From Plotosus lineatus (lineage: Eukaryota; Chordata; Actinopteri; Siluriformes; Plotosidae), in the NCBI GenBank assembly GCA_024760905.1, contig CM045733.1:32753501-32817500 (forward strand): a DNA stretch of 64,000 nt, in the 5' to 3' direction. Under the pieces are notes generated by a model. The model ran no database searches. It saw only the letters and a program-made list of their open reading frames with translations, and was not told the origin of the DNA. Shown piece by piece: positions 46,690 through 57,272 of the stretch. Position numbers and translations under genes: made by a program. Numbering within the stretch: the first letter of the stretch is position 1; every line of letters begins with the position of its first letter.

Positions 46690-47844
46690 ATTTGCCAGAC
46701 AAAATATAAGAATAAAAATATGTACTGCAAGCAATGCAGACTCAGGAAAAACACACAGAACTCCACATGCAATAAATTTAAAGCATTTAACTAAATGTAA
46801 AGTGAAATGTAAATGTGATTATGTGAAGTTATTTATGGTAGGTAGACAGACCAAACTGTCAGTATTTTTAAATTGTTGCATTCTAAATTAAATTAATAAT
46901 GCAATAAGGTGTGGAAGCAAATTTAAGGTGAAACTGTGTACTGGACGTATCAAGATTAATCAAAATAATGTGTAAAAACCCAGCTTAGTATATTATGTTG
47001 AAGGATAGCTGTATCAGTATTCATAAAACATACTACAGCAAGCTTTCTGTGTTTGATGAGACTCTGGTGACCAGAGACGGGAGACCTATGAGCAACAAGC
47101 TGCTCTGGTGCCCTGACAAGCCTCAGATTATCCTAGTTTATTTGTCTGCAGTGATTCCATTTAATGACAATCTGCTATTTAACCTTCAATCCACAAAACT
47201 GTCCAAAAATAATTTAATTTGTGTCATACACGCCTGAGGGTAACAATAACCTGAGATACCTAACTTGACACAAAGCTGTCTTTTGCAAATTTTCTGAAAT
47301 ACCATTTTTTTTTCTGTTTACACAGAACTACACTATGTAAATGTTTGATCATGGTCTGTTTACAAGCGAGTGCACTGGGGTTGAGATATGCACACCACAT
47401 TAACCTTTGCTCATTATTATAGTTATTATAGTGTATTATATATGTTGCAGTCAAGCATTAATATTAATGGTAAATTTAGGTAGGGGGCGCTCTTCTCCTT
47501 TTCATCTCAACAAAAGCAAGGATGCAAAGACTGCCTCTCTAGAATTAAACTGATGATATAATTGTCATGTAAATATTGTATAATGCTAATATTTGCTACA
47601 ATAATTTAACTGATATATTTTATACTCTACTTTCAACTGATTACAGTTGATGATACATGTTATTTTGTCCTCAAAGAATGAATATGACACATTTTTTTCA
47701 TCACTTATTGTGGAAGAATGGTTTACTACCCTACTGTAGAGATGTTAATACATGTAAGCGTGCCATGACATATTGTTTAAAAGGGTCACCAATATTTAAC
47801 ACCAATGACTGCTTTTGTGTGATACTCTGTCTTAAAATCCCAGT
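46690..47844. other. Interval with no recognised feature
   Basis: AT-rich, single-copy-looking, with no ORF of known content. Confidence 0.4.
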
Positions 47845-47862
47845 AATAAAAATAATAAAATT

Positions 47863-48211
47863 CTTCTTCTTCTTCTCTTTCGGCTTTTTCCCTTTCTCGG
47901 GAGTCGCCACAGCGAATCATCTGATTCGCACATTTGATTTGGCATAGGTTTTTACGTTGGATGCCCTTCCTGTCACAACCCTTTAGCAAGGGACAGAAAC
48001 ACGCTGACGGCTTTGCAGCTACTCTTTACGAAAGTCAGCAATGGTTCTTTTACATGCCTCACACCATAGACAGTGACAGACATGGCCCACCTTTGATAAC
48101 CCAGTTAGCTGCACTGGGGGGACAGAGACAACCTCTTGGAGAGTGGGACTCGAACCCCCAACCTTTGGATCAGCGATCCAGCGCCCTATACCACTAGACC
48201 ATCACTGCCCC
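47863..48211 (-). mobile_element. SINE-R with 18-bp target duplication
   Basis: The flanks aataaaaataataaaatt at 47845-47862 and 48212-48229 are identical. Antisense order complete, with a (GAA)n tail (ttcttcttcttctct on the + strand). It is inserted at the edge of the RTE copy that follows. Confidence 0.95.
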
Positions 48212-48233
48212 AATAAAAATAATAAAATTAAAC

Positions 48234-50893
48234 ACATGTCCAAACCATCTCAATCTAACCTCTCTGATTGTGTCTCCAAAACCTCTTACATGTGCTGTCC
48301 CTCTGATGTACTCATTCCTGATCCTATCCATCATCGTTACTCCCAAAGACGACCTCAACAGTTTCATCTCCGCTACCTCCAGCTCTGCCTCCTGTCTTTT
48401 CCCCAGGGCCACTGTTTCTAAACCATACAACATCGCTGGCTCATCACCATCTTGTACACTTTTCCTTTCATTCTTGCCGATACCTTCCTATCACACACCA
48501 CACCGGACACTTTTCTCCAACCATTCCAACCTGCCTGCACACGCTTCTTCACCTCTTTTCCACACTCTCCATTGCTCTGGACTGTTGAGCCAAAGTACTT
48601 AAAATCCTCCACCTTCTTTATCTCTGCTCCCTATAACCTCACTGTTCCTTTTGGGTCTTTCTCATTCACACACTTGTGTTCTGAGGCTAACCTCCATTCC
48701 TCTCCTTTCCAGGGCATACCTCCACCTCTCCAGCTTTTCCTGCACTTGTTCTCTGCTCTCACTACAGCTCACAATGTCATCTGCAAACATCATAGTCCAT
48801 GGGGAATCTTGTCTAACCTCGTCTGTCAGCCTGTCCATCACCATAGCAAACAAGACGGGTTCAGAGCTGATCCTTAATGCAGTCCCACCTCCACCTTGAA
48901 CTCTTCTGTCACATTGACAGCACACCTCACCACTGTCTTACATCTCTCATACATGTCCTGGACCACTCTAACATACTTCTCTGCCACTCCAGACTTCCTC
49001 AAACAATACTACAGTTCCTCTCTTGGCACCCTGTCATATGCTTTCTCCAGATCCACAAAGGCTCCCTCTGAACTTCTCTGTACTTGTTTATTAACATCCT
49101 CACAGGAAACATTGCGTCTGTGGTGCTATTTCTTGGCATGAAATTAAACTGTTGTTCACAAATGCTGATCTCTGCCGTTAGTCTAGCTTCCACTATTCTT
49201 TCCAATAACATAATAATATGGCTCATCAACTTTATCCCTCTGTAGTTGCCACAACTCTGCATGTCTCCCTTGTTCTTAAAAATGGGCACCAGCACACTTC
49301 TCCTCCATTCCTCCAGCATCCTCCCACTCTTTCCATCTTCCTAGCACACTTCTGTCATCAGTCAATACATTTTTTTCCTCTGTCCTTAATCACCCTAACT
49401 TACTGAACATCCTTCCCATCTCTATTTCTCTGCTGTGCCAACCTGTATAAATCATTTTCTCCCTCCTTACAATACAATGATACAAATCATTAGACCCCCT
49501 CTGTTTGGCTTTTGACATCTATACCGTCGCCTTTTGCTGCGTCTCCCTGTACTCCTGTTTAAACTCTTCAGTCTTCTCAATGTCCCACTTCTATTTAGCT
49601 AACCTCCTCCTTTGTACACACCCCTGCACTTCCTCAATTCACCACCAAGTCTCCTTATTTACTGTCCTTCCAGTGGGCATACCAAGTACTCTCCTACTTG
49701 TCTCCCTAATCCCATTAGCTGTAGTTATCCAGTCATCTGGAAGCACTTCCTGACCACCCAAAGCCTGTTCCAACTCCTCATTGAAGACAACACGACACCC
49801 TTCCTTTTTCGGCTTCCACCACTTTATCTTCTGCTCTGCCTTTGCCATGGTGAGAAAGCTGAAGAAGGCACCTTCCAGGCAGCAGTCATCCTGCACACCA
49901 CCATCCTATGCTGTTTGGCAACACTCTCACCCACTACTACTTTGCAGTCACTGACTTCCTTCAAATTACATCGTCTACACAAGATGTAGTCTACCTGTGT
50001 GCTCCTACCTCCGCTTTTATAAGTCACCCTATGCTCCTGTCTCTTCTGGAAGAAAGTATTCACCACAGTCATTTCCATCCTTTTTGCAAAATGTATCAAC
50101 ATCTGTCCTTCTGTGTTCCTGTCCTGGATACCAAACCTGCCCATCACTTCCTCGTCCCCTCTGTTGCCTGCACCAACATGTCCATTGAAGTCTGCACCAA
50201 TGACCACTCTTTCACCTCTGGGGGTACTCTGCATCACTTCATCTAACTCACTCCAGAATCTCTCCTCTTCTCGCTCACATTCTGCCTGTGGGGTATAAGC
50301 ACTAACAACATTAAACATCACGCCTTCAATTTCTAACTTGAGACTCATCACTCTGTCTGACACTCTTTTCACTTCTAGAACATTCCTGACAAACTCCTCC
50401 TTCAAGATGACCCCTACTCCATTTCTCTTCCCATCCACACCATTATAAAACAGATTAAACCCTGCTCCTAAGCTTCTAGCTTTGCTACCTTGCCACCTAG
50501 TCTCCACATACAGTATGTCCACCTTCCTCCTCTGCATCATGTCAGCCAGCTCACTACCTTTTGCTGTCATAGTTCCAACATTCAAAGTCCCTACTCTCAG
50601 TCCTAGACTCAAGCCTTTCCTCTTCTCTCTCTGCCTATGAACACGCCTCCTGCCTCTCTTTCTTCGACCAACAGTAGTCCAGTTTCCACCAGCACCCTGT
50701 TGGTTAACAGCACTGATGGAGATTATTGTTAACCTGGGCCTCAATCGATCCGGTTTGGAAGTCATATTGATGATTTGCATAGCTGATTTGATTAGGTTTT
50801 ACGTAGGATGCTCTTCCTGACAAAGCACTCTGCATTTATCCGGGCTTGGGACCGGCATGAGAAAGAACACTGGCTTGTGCCCCCTCATGGTTG
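48234..50893 (-). mobile_element. RTE-clade LINE, large copy with 5' leader, endonuclease and RT pieces
   Basis: Antisense order from 50893: a leader ('ccgggcttgggaccgg' on the + strand), an intact endonuclease ORF (49824-50780), then decayed linker and reverse transcriptase pieces (VRMLINKYREVQ, MMFADDIVSCSES with C for I, VEDFKYFGSTVQSNGE, LRWFGHV). The last ~250 bp of the 3' end are missing; the remaining end abuts the target site of the SINE-R at 47863-48211. Several frameshifts lie between 48400 and 49800. Confidence 0.9.
49824..50780 (-). CDS. RTE apurinic-like endonuclease domain (LINE ORF fragment)
   Basis: An uninterrupted 318-codon antisense frame. After a basic N-terminus, the nuclease fold starts at GLRVGTLNVGTM (catalytic-type Asn). 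It has VETRW (Glu), VVSAYTPQ, GADFNGHVG (Asp and Asn), TQVDYILC (Asp) and AKQHRMVVC (final His). All expected catalytic positions of the APE-type LINE nuclease are present. In the living element it nicks target DNA for reverse transcription. The frame is lost before the reverse transcriptase, so the copy cannot move by itself. An in-frame ATG of the second Met (MTSKP, residue 6) matches the boundary retained in SINE-R. Confidence 0.85.
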   Translation of the reverse strand: MQIINMTSKPDRLRPRLTIISISAVNQQGAGGNWTTVGRRKRGRRRVHRQREKRKGLSLGLRVGTLNVGTMTAKGSELADMMQRRKVDILYVETRWQGSKARSLGAGFNLFYNGVDGKRNGVGVILKEEFVRNVLEVKRVSDRVMSLKLEIEGVMFNVVSAYTPQAECEREEERFWSELDEVMQSTPRGERVVIGADFNGHVGAGNRGDEEVMGRFGIQDRNTEGQMLIHFAKRMEMTVVNTFFQKRQEHRVTYKSGGRSTQVDYILCRRCNLKEVSDCKVVVGESVAKQHRMVVCRMTAAWKVPSSAFSPWQRQSRR

Positions 50894-51219
50894 TATTCTA
50901 AAATTCTAAAATCTAAAGTGATTATAATTTCAATGTCTCTGTAATTCCAGACTCACTCTTCCTATACTAGTATATCCTGCTGATGAGAAATTGCTGTTGA
51001 TAGTCTTAGGAAATAAAGGTTAAATGTTGATCTTTTGTTGGTTCTCTAGTTATCCATCTCTGTGGAGAACAGATTCTGTTTAGAACCCAAATTAAAGCCT
51101 TTCAGAAAGCCAAAACTTTAACCGATCAAAGCACTCTTTTATATAAACATAACACCTGACTGAACAAATTGTGCGACAGAAACACGAGGCCTAACAATGA
51201 CAGTGATATTGTATGAAGG
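50894..51219. other. Interval with no recognised feature
   Basis: Nothing recognised between the RTE leader and the Tc1 remnant. Confidence 0.4.
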
Positions 51220-51665
51220 AACTAGCATTTTATATTACATTATATGGAAAAAACAAACAAACAAAAACATTTTGCATATCTGACCATTACAGATATATGG
51301 TTTTTGCCAAAACTGTTGTCACAAATTCAGAACTGATTATTGTTGCAATTTCCCTTCACTGGAATTCACAGGGACTCAAACCATGCTTCAGCATACAAAT
51401 ATCCTTGTGTACAAAACCATCTCCATGTAGACACGGTTTACTACGACTGGAGCAGAACAACTCTAGTGTCTTACACAGACCCTGACATGGACCCCTCTAA
51501 ACACTTTTAGGATGAACTGGAACACTTCACTCAACTGAGATCACCGCATTAAACATTACTGTCTGACTTCACTAATGCCGAGTGTATTTTAATGATCACA
51601 AATCCCTAGAGCCAAGCCCTAGACTCTACTGAAAAGTCTTCCCAAAAGAGTGGAGCTCATCATGT
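51220..51665 (+). pseudogene. Tc1-like transposon remnant
   Basis: Noncoding relic of a Tc1-like 3' half: 'atttcccttcactggaattcacaggg', 'catgtagacacggttta', 'ctctaaacacttttaggatgaactgg' (decayed HLWDEL coding), 'cttcactaatgc' and 'aaaagtcttcccaaaagagtgg'. No frame survives. Confidence 0.55.
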
Positions 51666-52130
51666 TGACAAAGGGAACATTTAAAAAAATCTCATATGAG
51701 TGCAGTCGAGAATGATCTGTATAATAAATAAATGAGAAGATATGACTTTTTTCCTTTCTGGTTTTTGAATTTGTGCACATGCACTGATGTTAAATATTAA
51801 TGTAGCCAAAAAACCCAAAAAACAAAAACAAACAAACAAAAAAACCCCAAAACAAAAAAGAAACAAACAAAAGACCACTATTGTCATGCCATCTCAAGGT
51901 AGCACAGGCTCTGGAGCAAAAGCTGATTAACTCTCCTTTGAGCTGGCAACCTGGCAATATTTGCAGAGATGAGAAGCAGAGAATAGGTTCACCCTCACCA
52001 CAGGGCTGAGTCAGATTAGAGTCCGACAGCAGCGGGTTGCTGAGTTCTTTCATTACAGTACAGTTTGAAATTTTTTAGATTAATATTATAGAACAAATAC
52101 TTAATTTAATTTTAAAAGTTGTATTACATG
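51666..52130. other. Interval with no recognised feature
   Basis: A-rich 'aaaacccaaaaaacaaaaac' at 51809-51868. No gene. Confidence 0.4.
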
Positions 52131-52445
52131 GGGCAGTGGTGGCCTGGTGGTCAGGTGCTGGTTTTCAAGACCCACTATCAATGGATTGTCACTGTTGTCC
52201 CTCCCAGTGCAGCTCCCTCGGCTATCAAAGGCTGACCATGTCTCTCACTGTCTACGGTGAGAGGCTGTAAAAGAACCATTGCTGATATTCATCAAGATTA
52301 GCATGCATAATCATCAGCATGCTGCTGTCCTACGATGGCCTGGTGAGGTGGCAAGGGTGTACTCTATCCTCACCTAGAATCGGCTGAGATGGGTGCCAGC
52401 CTTCCCGTGACCCAAATTAGGATTAAGTGGCTCAGAAAATGAATA
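52131..52445 (+). mobile_element. SINE-RM chimera, diverged
   Basis: Head 'ggggcagtggtggcctggtgg' (part of the B-box region deleted), body 'tgtctctcactgtctacgg' and SINE-M tail 'cgatggcctggtgaggtgg ... gtggctcagaaaatgaataag'. Flanks gttgtattacatg and gttatagtacatg look like an old target duplication. Confidence 0.78.
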
Positions 52446-52594
52446 AGTTATAGTACATGATGCTGAAGGTATTAAAATCCTGAGAAAGAATGATGTCAAT
52501 CAATTTTTTTTAAATTAAAGATCAGATATTTTAATATACTAATGTGTTATAGATTACTATAATTCTAATCTATTTAGCATATTAAACTAACATT

Positions 52595-52970
52595 TTTTTT
52601 CCTTTCAGCTGTTCCCTTTTTCTCCAGGGTCGCCACAGCGAATCGTCTGCCTCCATCTTCATGGAAGTCATATTAATGATTCGCATATTTGATTTGGCAT
52701 AGGTTTTTAAGTCGGATGCCCTTCCTGACGCAACCCTTTAGCAAGGGATAGAAACACGCTGATGGCTTTGCAGCTACTCTTTACAAAAGTCAGCAATGGT
52801 TCTTTTACATGAACCTCTCGCCATAGACAGTGAGAGACATGGCTCACCTTTGATAATCCAGTTAGCTGCACTGGGGTGGGGTGGGGTGACAACTTTGTGG
52901 AGAGTGGGACTCAAACCCCCAAGCTTAGGATCAGCGATCCAGCACCCTATACCACTCGGCCACCACTGCC
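52595..52970 (-). mobile_element. SINE-R, longer ancestral-type copy, with 19-bp target duplication
   Basis: The flanks agcatattaaactaacatt at 52576-52594 and 52971-52989 are identical. Unlike the other copies it keeps about 30 extra bp at the LINE-derived junction: antisense 'cattaatatgacttcca' (RTE leader plus its ATG ACT TCC start) joined to 'gatggaggcagacgattcgctgtggcgacc' (RTE end). It therefore records how the tail was made. Confidence 0.93.
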
Positions 52971-52989
52971 AGCATATTAAACTAACATT

Positions 52990-53229
52990 AACTTTGCTAA
53001 TTTCATTAATGTGACATACAACATATATCAGTCACTAATACTGCACTCAAGACTGAGACTGTCCAGGTCCAAAACCAGGATTAGATAAAATAATAGGACA
53101 GAACCAAGTAAAGATAGGATTCAAACAATATGAGACTGAGCCAAGACTGAAATCTTTTTACCATCCATTTACTTCAGCTATGTTTCCCCCCATGCAGAGC
53201 ACCAAGGAATGACTTATTGTTAAACACTG
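52990..53229. other. Interval with no recognised feature
   Basis: Short unique stretch before the RTE copy. Confidence 0.4.
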
Positions 53230-53582
53230 CACTGTGTACAAAGGAAGAGATTAGCTAAGAAGAAATGGGACATTGACAAAACCGAAGAGAGTAAACAGGA
53301 GTACAGGGAGACACAGCGTAAGACAAAGGTAGCAGTGTCAAAGGCCAAACAGAGCGCATTTGATGACTTGTATGCTCGGTTGGAAAGTAAGGAGGGAGAA
53401 AATGATTTATACAGGTTGGCACAGCAGAGAAATAGAGATGGGAAGGACGTGCAGCAAGTTAGATTGATAAAGGACAGAGAGGGAAATGTATTGACTGATG
53501 ACAGAAGTGTGCTGGCAAGATGGAAAGAGTACTTTGAAGAGCTGATGAATGAGGAAAATGAGAGAGAAAAAGAGTAGAAGAG

Positions 53583-54410
53583 GTGACTGTTGAGGACCAG
53601 GAAGTAGCAAAGATTAGTAAGGGTGAAGTGAGGAGGGCATTGAAGAGGATGAAGAATGGAAAGGCAGTTGGTCCTGATGACATACCGGTGGAGGTATGGA
53701 AGTGTCTAGGAGAGGTAGCAGTAGATTTTCTGACAAGAACATTTAACAAGGTCTTAGAGAGTGAGAGGATGCCAGAGGAATGGAGGAGAAGTGTGCTGGT
53801 GCCCATTTTTAAGAACAAGGGAGGCGTGCAGAGTTGTGGCAACTACAGAGGGATAAAGTTGATGAGCCATACGATGAAGTTATGGGAAAGAATAGTGGAA
53901 GCTAGACTAAGGGCAGAAGTCAGCATTTGTGAACAACAGTTTGGTTTCATGCCCAGAAAGAGCACCACAGATGCAGTGTTTGCCTTGAGGATGTTAATGG
54001 AGAAGTACAGAGAAGGTCAGACGGAGCTGCATTGTGCCTTTGTGGATCTGGAGAAAGCATATGACAGGGTGCCGAGAGAAGAACTGTGGTATTGCATGAG
54101 GAAGTCTGGAGTGGCAGAGAAGTATGTTAGAGTGGTGCAGGACATGTATGAGAGATGTAAGACAGTGGTGAGGTGTGCTGTCGGTGTGACAGAAGAGTTC
54201 AAGGTGGAGGTGGGACTGCATCAAGGGTCAGCTCTCAGCCCCTTCTTGTTCGCTATGGTGATGGACAGGCTGACAGACGAGGTTAGACAAGATTCCCCAT
54301 GGACTATGATGTTTGCAGATGACATTGTAATCTGTAGTGAGAGCAGAGAACAAGTGCAGGAAAATCTAGAGAGGTGGAGGTATGCCCTGGAAAGGAGGAA
54401 TGAAGATTAG
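53583..54410 (+). CDS. RTE reverse transcriptase domain (LINE ORF fragment)
   Basis: An open 275-codon frame. Fingers and palm are recognisable from RALKRMKNGKAVGPDDIPVE; then WRRSVLVPIFKNKG, NYRGIKLMSH, CAFVDLEKAYDRVPREELW (motif A Asp), LHQGSALSPFLFAMVMDRL and MMFADDIVICSE (catalytic ADD). This is the polymerase that copies element RNA onto nicked DNA, and by shared 3' sequence probably SINE-R RNA too. It breaks shortly after the catalytic box. Confidence 0.9.
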   Translation: MTVEDQEVAKISKGEVRRALKRMKNGKAVGPDDIPVEVWKCLGEVAVDFLTRTFNKVLESERMPEEWRRSVLVPIFKNKGGVQSCGNYRGIKLMSHTMKLWERIVEARLRAEVSICEQQFGFMPRKSTTDAVFALRMLMEKYREGQTELHCAFVDLEKAYDRVPREELWYCMRKSGVAEKYVRVVQDMYERCKTVVRCAVGVTEEFKVEVGLHQGSALSPFLFAMVMDRLTDEVRQDSPWTMMFADDIVICSESREQVQENLERWRYALERRNED

Positions 54411-54657
54411 CCTCAGTAAGACGAATACATGTGCATGAATGCCAAGGACCAAAGAGGAACGGTGAGATTACAGGGAGCAGAGATAAGAAAGGTGGAGGAT
54501 TTTAAGTACTTAGGCTCAACAATCCAGAGCAATGGAGAGTGTGGAAAAGAGGTGAAGAAGCGTGTGCAGGCAGGTTGGAATGGTTGGAGAAAAGTGTCCG
54601 GTGTGATGTGTGATAGGAGGGTATCGGCAAAAATGAAAGGAAAAGTGTACAAGGACG

Positions 54658-55065
54658 GTGTTGAGGCCAACGATGCTGTATGGGTTAGAAACAGTGGCCC
54701 TGGGGAAAAGACAGGAGGCAGAGTTGGAGGTAGCAGAGATGAAAATGTTGAGGTTCTCTTTGGGAGTAACGAGGATGGATAGGATTAGGAATGAGCACGT
54801 CAGAGGGACAGCACATGTAAGACGTTTTGGAGACAAAGTCAGAGAGGCTAGATTGAGATGGTTTGGACATGTACAGAGGAGGGATAGTGAATATATTGGT
54901 AATAGGATGCTGAGGCTGGAACTACCAGGCAAAAGGCCTAGAGGAAGACCAAAGAGACGATTCATGGATGTGGTAAAGGAGGACATGAAGGTCGTTAGTG
55001 TAAGAGAAGAAGATGCAAAGGATAGGGTGAGATGGAGGCAGATGATTCGCTGTGGCGACCCCTGA
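54658..55065 (+). pseudogene. RTE ORF C-terminal part, out of frame with the RT
   Basis: Contains EVAEMKMLRFSLGVTRMD, LRWFGHVQRRDSEYIGNRM, RGRPKRRFMDVVKEDM and the terminal [11 protein letters not shown] before the stop. The last codons are the same bases that end SINE-R (gattcgctgtggcgacccctga). Confidence 0.9.
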
Positions 55066-55224
55066 AGGGAAAAGCCGAAAGGAAAAGAAGAAGAAGAAGA
55101 CTGCACATGCCAAAAGAAAAGAGAATACAGACATTACTTTTACAAACACCAAAACAACAATACTACAGTATATGAAAAGGGCAATGCTTAAGACCAAGAT
55201 GTGTCCAAGTGAATACAGTAAAAG

Positions 55225-55567
55225 TTCAGTTCATTTTCTATAACCGCTTAATTACAATTAGGGTCACGGGGAGGCTGGCGCCCATCCCAGTCGACTCCGG
55301 GTTGAGGGCAGCGTATACCCCGGACAGCTCGCCAGGCCATTGCAAGGTGGAAACACGCTGACGGCTTTGTAGCTACTCTTGTTGAAAGTCAGCAATGGTT
55401 CTTTTACATGAACCTCACACCGCAGACAGTGAGAGACATGGTCGGCCTTTGATAACCCAGTTAGCTGCATTGGGGGGACAGTGACAACCTTGTGGAGAGT
55501 GGGACTCAAACCCCCAACCTTAGAATCAGCGATCCAGCACCTCTTACCCCCAGGTCATCACTGCCAC
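55225..55567 (-). mobile_element. SINE-RM chimera
   Basis: Antisense: SINE-M tail 'ttcattttctataaccgcttaatt ... ctcgccaggccattgcaagg', then SINE-R body and head ('ggagagtgggactcaaac', 'aatcagcgatccagcacc'). Confidence 0.85.
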
Positions 55568-55655
55568 TCAAAAGAGAAACTGAGACTGACAGAGTGAAAA
55601 AAATGACTAGTTTTACTATTGCAGCTGCTAACGAAGGCACGTTTTACATGGTGAA

Positions 55656-55686
<31 letters not shown>

Positions 55687-55876
55687 CGTTTATTTTCACA
55701 TAAACAAACACAAAGTTTTGTTAGTCACATTTGCTTGTCATGCCACAAAACACATCATCGCCACCCATAGCATGTCTCCAACAGTCCGGGCCATTGGACT
55801 TTTGACAGGGTTTTATTTTGTCGGCAAGACTCAGTTTGACTTTACCTGTGAGGATTTGTTTATTTTAGTGCTAGCA
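55568..55876. other. Short interval with (TTA)n tract
   Basis: A TTA microsatellite at 55658-55686; no gene. Confidence 0.45.
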
Positions 55877-56213
55877 AAGTTCAGTTCATTTTTAGTAACC
55901 GCTTAATCCTAATTTAGGTCACGGGGACGCTGGCACCCATCCCAGCTGACTCCGGGCGAGTACACCCTGGACAGCTCGCCAGGCCATCGCAGGGCGGAAA
56001 CATGCTGACAGCTTTGCAGCTACTCTTGTCAAAAGTCAGCAATGGTTCTTTTACATGCCTCTCACCATGGACAGTGGGAGACATGGCCGGCCTTCGATAA
56101 CCAAGTTATCTGCACTGGGGGAGACAGTGACTATCTTGTGGAGAGTGGGACTCGAAAACCCAACCTTTGGATCAGCGATCCAGTGCCCTATACCACTAGG
56201 CCAGCACTGCCTC
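55877..56213 (-). mobile_element. SINE-RM chimera
   Basis: Antisense: 'gttcagttcatttttagtaaccgc ... ctcgccaggccatcgcaggg', body 'aaagtcagcaatggttctttt' and head 'gcgatccagtgccctatacc'. Same plan as 55225-55567, in the same orientation, 300 bp away. Confidence 0.85.
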
Positions 56214-56298
56214 TACAGTAAAAGTAAATAAACAAAGACTGCCTCTTTTTTTTATTTATTTTTTTTACATTTCATAATTTAAATACTCATAAAATCCA

Positions 56299-56410
56299 GT
56301 CTGGGGCACAGTGGTGTAGAAATTAGCTATCTTGCCTTACAGCTAGAATGTCCTGGGTTTGAATCCCTGGCTCCATCAAGGCATTTCTGTGTGGTTCTGA
56401 CTGGGGCTAC
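56299..56410 (+). mobile_element. SINE-M head fragment
   Basis: 'ggggcacagtggtgtagaaattagc' and 'gtcctgggtttgaatccctgg' are the A and B box regions. The element stops at 'tgtgtggttctgactgggg'. Confidence 0.65.
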
Positions 56411-57272
56411 AGTTCACAATTTAATGAAAAAAATTTTTTTTTGATTGATTCATTCTCTCACTACTGTGCCACTGTGCTGTCCACAACTATTTTCATATGT
56501 TTTAAATGTAGAGAGAGCATGTGGAACTCTGACCAACAAGCATTACACAGTACGTATCTTGTTCAGTCTGTCGCTTTAGGATGGCCGCAAAACCCCGAGG
56601 ATACATAAACACACAACAGCTGAAGTGACAGAGGGAAGGAAGTACAGTATATGCTCTTTAATGCTTGTCCTTCTCTTTTAGCTTTCTGTAGTTCAGATAT
56701 AAACGGATAGCAGAATATTCTACAGGCTGAAATAACACTGAGTAACAAACAGTCTGCTTAAACACTTCAACTTTGGTTTAGCGTGCCAGAAAAGAAAAGT
56801 GTAATTTCTATATAGATATAATACTGCACTCTGTAAATATTCTAGGCAAAAAAAAAAAAAAAAAAAAAAAAAACACCTGTTGACAGTCTTGTTAGAATGA
56901 TTTATATCACTTGTTTTTTATGCTATGGTACAGCTCCTGTCAGTGCTGCAGGTTGTGTGGATACAAGAAACAATACTTTCCTGGTTAACTGAACTGTCAG
57001 TCAATCAGACAAATTGTTTTTAATGAAAAAGAAACAAAAAACCACCAAACTAACAAACAAAAACAGCACAAGAGCAAAAAATATATAGAAACGTTGTTTG
57101 ATGATGTAATGTAATGCCAAGGCAGTGGTAAGAACACCAAGGGGTCATTGTATCTTCCAAGAAAAGTGAATTCGCAATACCCTCACTAAGTATAAAATGA
57201 AAATTATGAACATGAAACTATGACAACCCAAGTAATTTATTCTTTATTGAAATTATCCTGTCTTAGATCAAA
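56411..57272. other. Interval with no recognised feature
   Basis: A long A run (about 26) at 56848-56873. No recognised gene. Confidence 0.4.

Larger units (their letters stand above)
53230..55100 (+). mobile_element. RTE-clade LINE, 5'-truncated, with 3' terminus
   Basis: Starts inside the ORF (RKRLAKKKWD in frame at about 53242), reads through the linker (53335-53577), the reverse transcriptase (53583-54410) and the C-terminal region (54429-55065), and ends gacccctgaagggaaaagccg plus (GAA)n at 55079-55100. Three frame breaks, near 53576, 54405 and 54650, inactivate it. The endonuclease is absent. I found no convincing target duplication. Confidence 0.92.
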
